A stretch of DNA of 64,000 nt from Branchiostoma belcheri (lineage: Eukaryota > Chordata > Leptocardii > Amphioxiformes > Branchiostomatidae): assembly GCF_001625305.1 (NCBI RefSeq), contig NW_017803135.1:262410-326409 (forward strand). The letters are read 5' to 3'. A program made the translations under genes and the position numbers. Shown piece after piece: positions 61,527-64,000 of this stretch (positions are counted from its first letter, which is position 1; every line of letters starts with the position of its first letter). The notes beneath the pieces were generated by a model. It did not search any database and had not been told where the DNA came from. It saw only the letters and a program-made list of their open reading frames with translations.

Positions 61527-63721
61527 TCACTCCGTATCCGCTAGCAGGCGCTCTCCCTCTGCCACGCCCTCCCTGAGGTGCGCGCACATGAAGGTGTAGG
61601 TCGCTGACCACGCAGTCTTCACTTCCGGGGTGAACTTCCCGTCCAGAACTCTCGGCAGCGCTTTCATCAAGACCGGCCCGAGCGCCTAACGGGAAACAGA
61701 CGGACAACAAACACCATAGAATACTTTGTAGTAAGCGGTTGCCTAGAAGTTGTGGGTATTTTTAGACTATTTTTCCTTGCAATAAACCCTCGGACGAGAG
61801 CATGCAGTCAATGAGCAATTCCATGGGATCGGTAAAATCTGGAACGAATATGAAAGTTTTTGCTTACGTCGAAAATGTCTGGTTGCACGTTGTATTTGGC
61901 CTTCTCAGGTCGTACAATACTTTACGGTACCCGAAAAGGGTTCTGCTTATATAAATACATCCAGACTAAATCCCTCTTGCTTTAAAATTGCAAGATGATG
62001 TAACCCAACACCAGTTACCATGGTGACAGACGTCTGGTTCAGGTCCTTTTTGTTTGGAGAAGAAGAAGAGGAAACAGGGCAAAAACAATATGTTTTCCGG
62101 CAAACATAAAAATGTTTCTACTTACGTCGAAGAGCTCGGGTTGTACGCCGTGCTTGGCGTGAGTCTTCCCGAGGTCGTACAGAGGTCGGTATTACAACAA
62201 GTTACAACAACTTTTTGAATTCCTCCATATACAGTTCACCTATCCCCCATCCGGTGAGTACTGGGTCACCTTCATGCCTTGACCTGCATGTCAATCATCT
62301 GTCAAAATCATCTTCCACCCACCATGCATATGCAACTGACAGAGACACAAATCCTCGACCCAGGTCACCCCCAAACAATACTTTACGACAGTAACAAGAC
62401 AAAAATGATCTGCTTACGTCGAAGAGTTCCGGTTGTACGCCGTGCTTGGCGTGAGTCTTGCCGAGGTCGTACAGAAGTTGTCGAAGGTCGGCAGGCTCGT
62501 CCAGCGTGTCCATGAAGGTGGCGAAGCTGTGCATGAACCGCACCATGTGCGCACGCGCGGACACGTTCCTCTCGAACTCCCCCGGCGCCTCAAGGTCAAC
62601 GTCCGCCATGTTCTTGAACAGAGACCTCGTGTCGGGGTGGTCTGTGAACAATCTGCAAGAGAAAGAAAAAGAGGATCCCGTGTGACATGTTATATCTTAT
62701 ATACATGTATATTAATATTAGAAGAAGACTGAGTGATTCCGGAACAGAGACTTCGTGCTGGGGTGGTCTGTGGACAATCTGCAAGGGAGAGAAGATCGGG
62801 GACGGGGGGTGTTATAGACTTCCAACAACCTTTGACCCATTGCTGACGTCACAAAGCCATGTTCCGGAACAGAGATCTCGTGTCGGGGTGGTCTGTGAAC
62901 AATCTGGAAAGGAAAAAGAAGATCAGGGACGGGGGGTGATATAGACTTCCAATAACCTTTGACCGAGTGCTGACGTCACTTGCAATTATTGTGACTGAGT
63001 GGTTCTTGAACAGAGACCTCGTGTCGGGGTGGTCTGTGAACAATCTGCAGGGGACAAAACCGAGACGGGGGGTGATATAGATTTTCACGTCACTAGTGCA
63101 AAAAGCCATGTTCTTGAACAGAGACCTCGTGTCGGGGTGGTCTGTGAACAATCTGCAGGGGGAAAAGAAGATCCGGGACGGGGGGTGTTATAGACTTCCA
63201 ACAACCTTTGACCGAGTGCTGACGTCACTTGCAATTGTGACTGAGTGGTTCTTGAACAGCGACTTCGTGTCGGGGTGGTCTGTGAACAATCTGGAAAGGA
63301 AAAGAAGAAGATCTGGTATCAATGATCGGGACGGGGGTTGATATAGATTCCAACGACCTTTGACTCTTTGACCCCAACTGTAAAATCAAGGAGGTCAAAA
63401 TAGGAACGTTTTTAAAATGGAGTGTCGTAAGTTATGATAGATGGGTAATAGTCGGTGTAAAGTTATCGTTCAAAGTGAATATACATTTTGTGTACAATTG
63501 CAATGATTAAGTAATAGTGTTTAAGTAATTAACCGTTATTGTGTATACAGGATATACGATGTCGATGTCGGCGCTTACATCCTGAAGATGGTGAAACAGT
63601 TTTCTCTCTTGTTCTTGTAGATGATCGCCCAGGTGTCCCGGATGAGCTGGACCTGATTGGCCGTGAGACCTGTGACGTCATCGGGCGTGTCATCGGCCGG
63701 TTTCCCCCACCAGGAGCCCAT
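61527..63721 (-). CDS. Globin, three exons (178 aa)
   Basis: Exons: 63579-63721, 62418-62652, 61527-61685; total 537 nt including stop. Introns fall at the classical globin positions B12-2 (after FRI, phase 2) and G7-0 (after ELFD, phase 0). The protein starts MGSWWGKPADD, with helix A/B LTANQVQLIRDTWAIIYKNK, a CD-loop Phe in TRSLFKNM, a candidate distal His in RAHMVRFMHSF (E7) and a proximal His in DLGKTHAKHG (F8), and ends ERLLADTE. Both heme ligands are present, so oxygen or ligand binding is likely. The short N-terminal extension and the intact intron pattern fit the cytoglobin/neuroglobin-like globins of amphioxus. MGSWWG may be N-myristoylated (Gly2), which is inference. No signal peptide. 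Confidence 0.9.
61866..62196 (-). pseudogene. Two partial copies of globin exon 2 (3' part)
   Basis: At about 62,121-62,196 a segment encodes YDLGKTHAKHGVQPELFD and keeps the gtaag donor. At about 61,866-61,912 a more diverged one reads KYNVQPDIFD with gtaagc. Both lie downstream of the intact exon 2 and lack its 5' part. Confidence 0.85.
62735..63296 (-). pseudogene. Five partial copies of globin exon 2 (5' part)
   Basis: Segments encoding LFTDHPDTRSLFKN (or LFRN, or a variant with HEVS for TRS) recur at about 62,739-62,780, 62,862-62,907, 63,003-63,050, 63,108-63,160 and 63,248-63,296, all upstream of the intact exon. Each keeps an acceptor (ctgcag or tttccag). Spacers share gggacggggggtg, cctttgaccgagtgctgacgtc and gtgactgagtggttc. 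None carries the rest of the exon. Confidence 0.88.
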
Positions 63722-64000
63722 GGTGACGTATCAGGTTACAGCTGTTCTGAAACATGATATCTGTAGTTTAGGAATTGAGGAACGGTTAGGGGCAAAGTGA
63801 ATAGACAAACTACTAGTACCTGTCAGTTGTTGTTGGAGACTTAACTTACTTAAACAGTCTATACCTGATAATCGATACGTTTTTATGATGTATTTTATCG
63901 CTAAGGCCATGTTGATTTGATTATATGGATGACATCCTCTGGGAGCCCCAAAACTGATGCGCGCGTGCGAATAAAAAAAAAAGTTTTGTCAAAAAAAAGT
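63722..64000. other. Upstream region of the globin gene
   Basis: 279 bases to the window edge. No clear TATA box. Ends in two poly-A tracts. The promoter is probably here or just outside. Confidence 0.4.

Overview
The window is animal genomic DNA: intron-containing genes, GT/AG splice sites, long microsatellites, SINEs and foldback elements. The organism is almost certainly an amphioxus (Branchiostoma). The strongest sign is a pair of genes for variable region-containing chitin-binding proteins (VCBPs: signal peptide, two Ig V domains, C-terminal chitin-binding domain), which are known from amphioxus and tunicates. Exon coordinates were read by eye. For every intact multi-exon model the summed coding length is a multiple of three, which is good internal support.

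Region 1 (1-31,700) is a head-to-tail tandem array of four minus-strand genes. Each has four exons and encodes a large protein: N-terminal TPR-like repeats, a GlnD/DUF294-like nucleotidyltransferase (NTase) core, and a C-terminal array of nearly identical 44-residue TPR units. The arrays have about 16, 8, 15 and 11 units, in coordinate order. Copy 2 (10,390-16,235) is broken by a nonsense codon and a frameshift, and its first intron carries two transposable elements. Flanking sequence pairs copies 1+3 and 2+4, while introns pair copies 1+2 and 3+4. This points to duplication of a two-gene block followed by gene conversion. Intergenic DNA holds SINEs, an AT-rich terminal-inverted-repeat element and (CACT)n arrays.

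Region 2 (32,500-48,450) holds two divergent VCBP genes (33,207-38,194 minus and 41,883-48,244 plus). They share a regulatory interval with matching TATA boxes, CACGTG E-boxes and 5' noncoding exons. Both loci are littered with partial exon copies and share minisatellites.

Region 3 (49,800-58,400) holds two convergent paralogues for type I leucine-rich-repeat receptors with tyrosine-rich, ITAM-like tails. Upstream of each lies a conserved block with a perfect TGACGTCA motif.

Region 4 (61,400-63,750) is a three-exon globin gene with introns at the classical positions, surrounded by partial copies of its exons.

The VCBPs (secreted microbe/chitin binding), ITAM-like LRR receptors (surface signalling) and NTase-TPR array (intracellular, rapidly evolving) make an immune-like neighbourhood. 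The VCBP role is established for the family; the other immune links are inference. The most unusual structural signal is a polarity rule: around intact exons of three genes, upstream fragments are always 5' exon parts and downstream fragments are always 3' parts.
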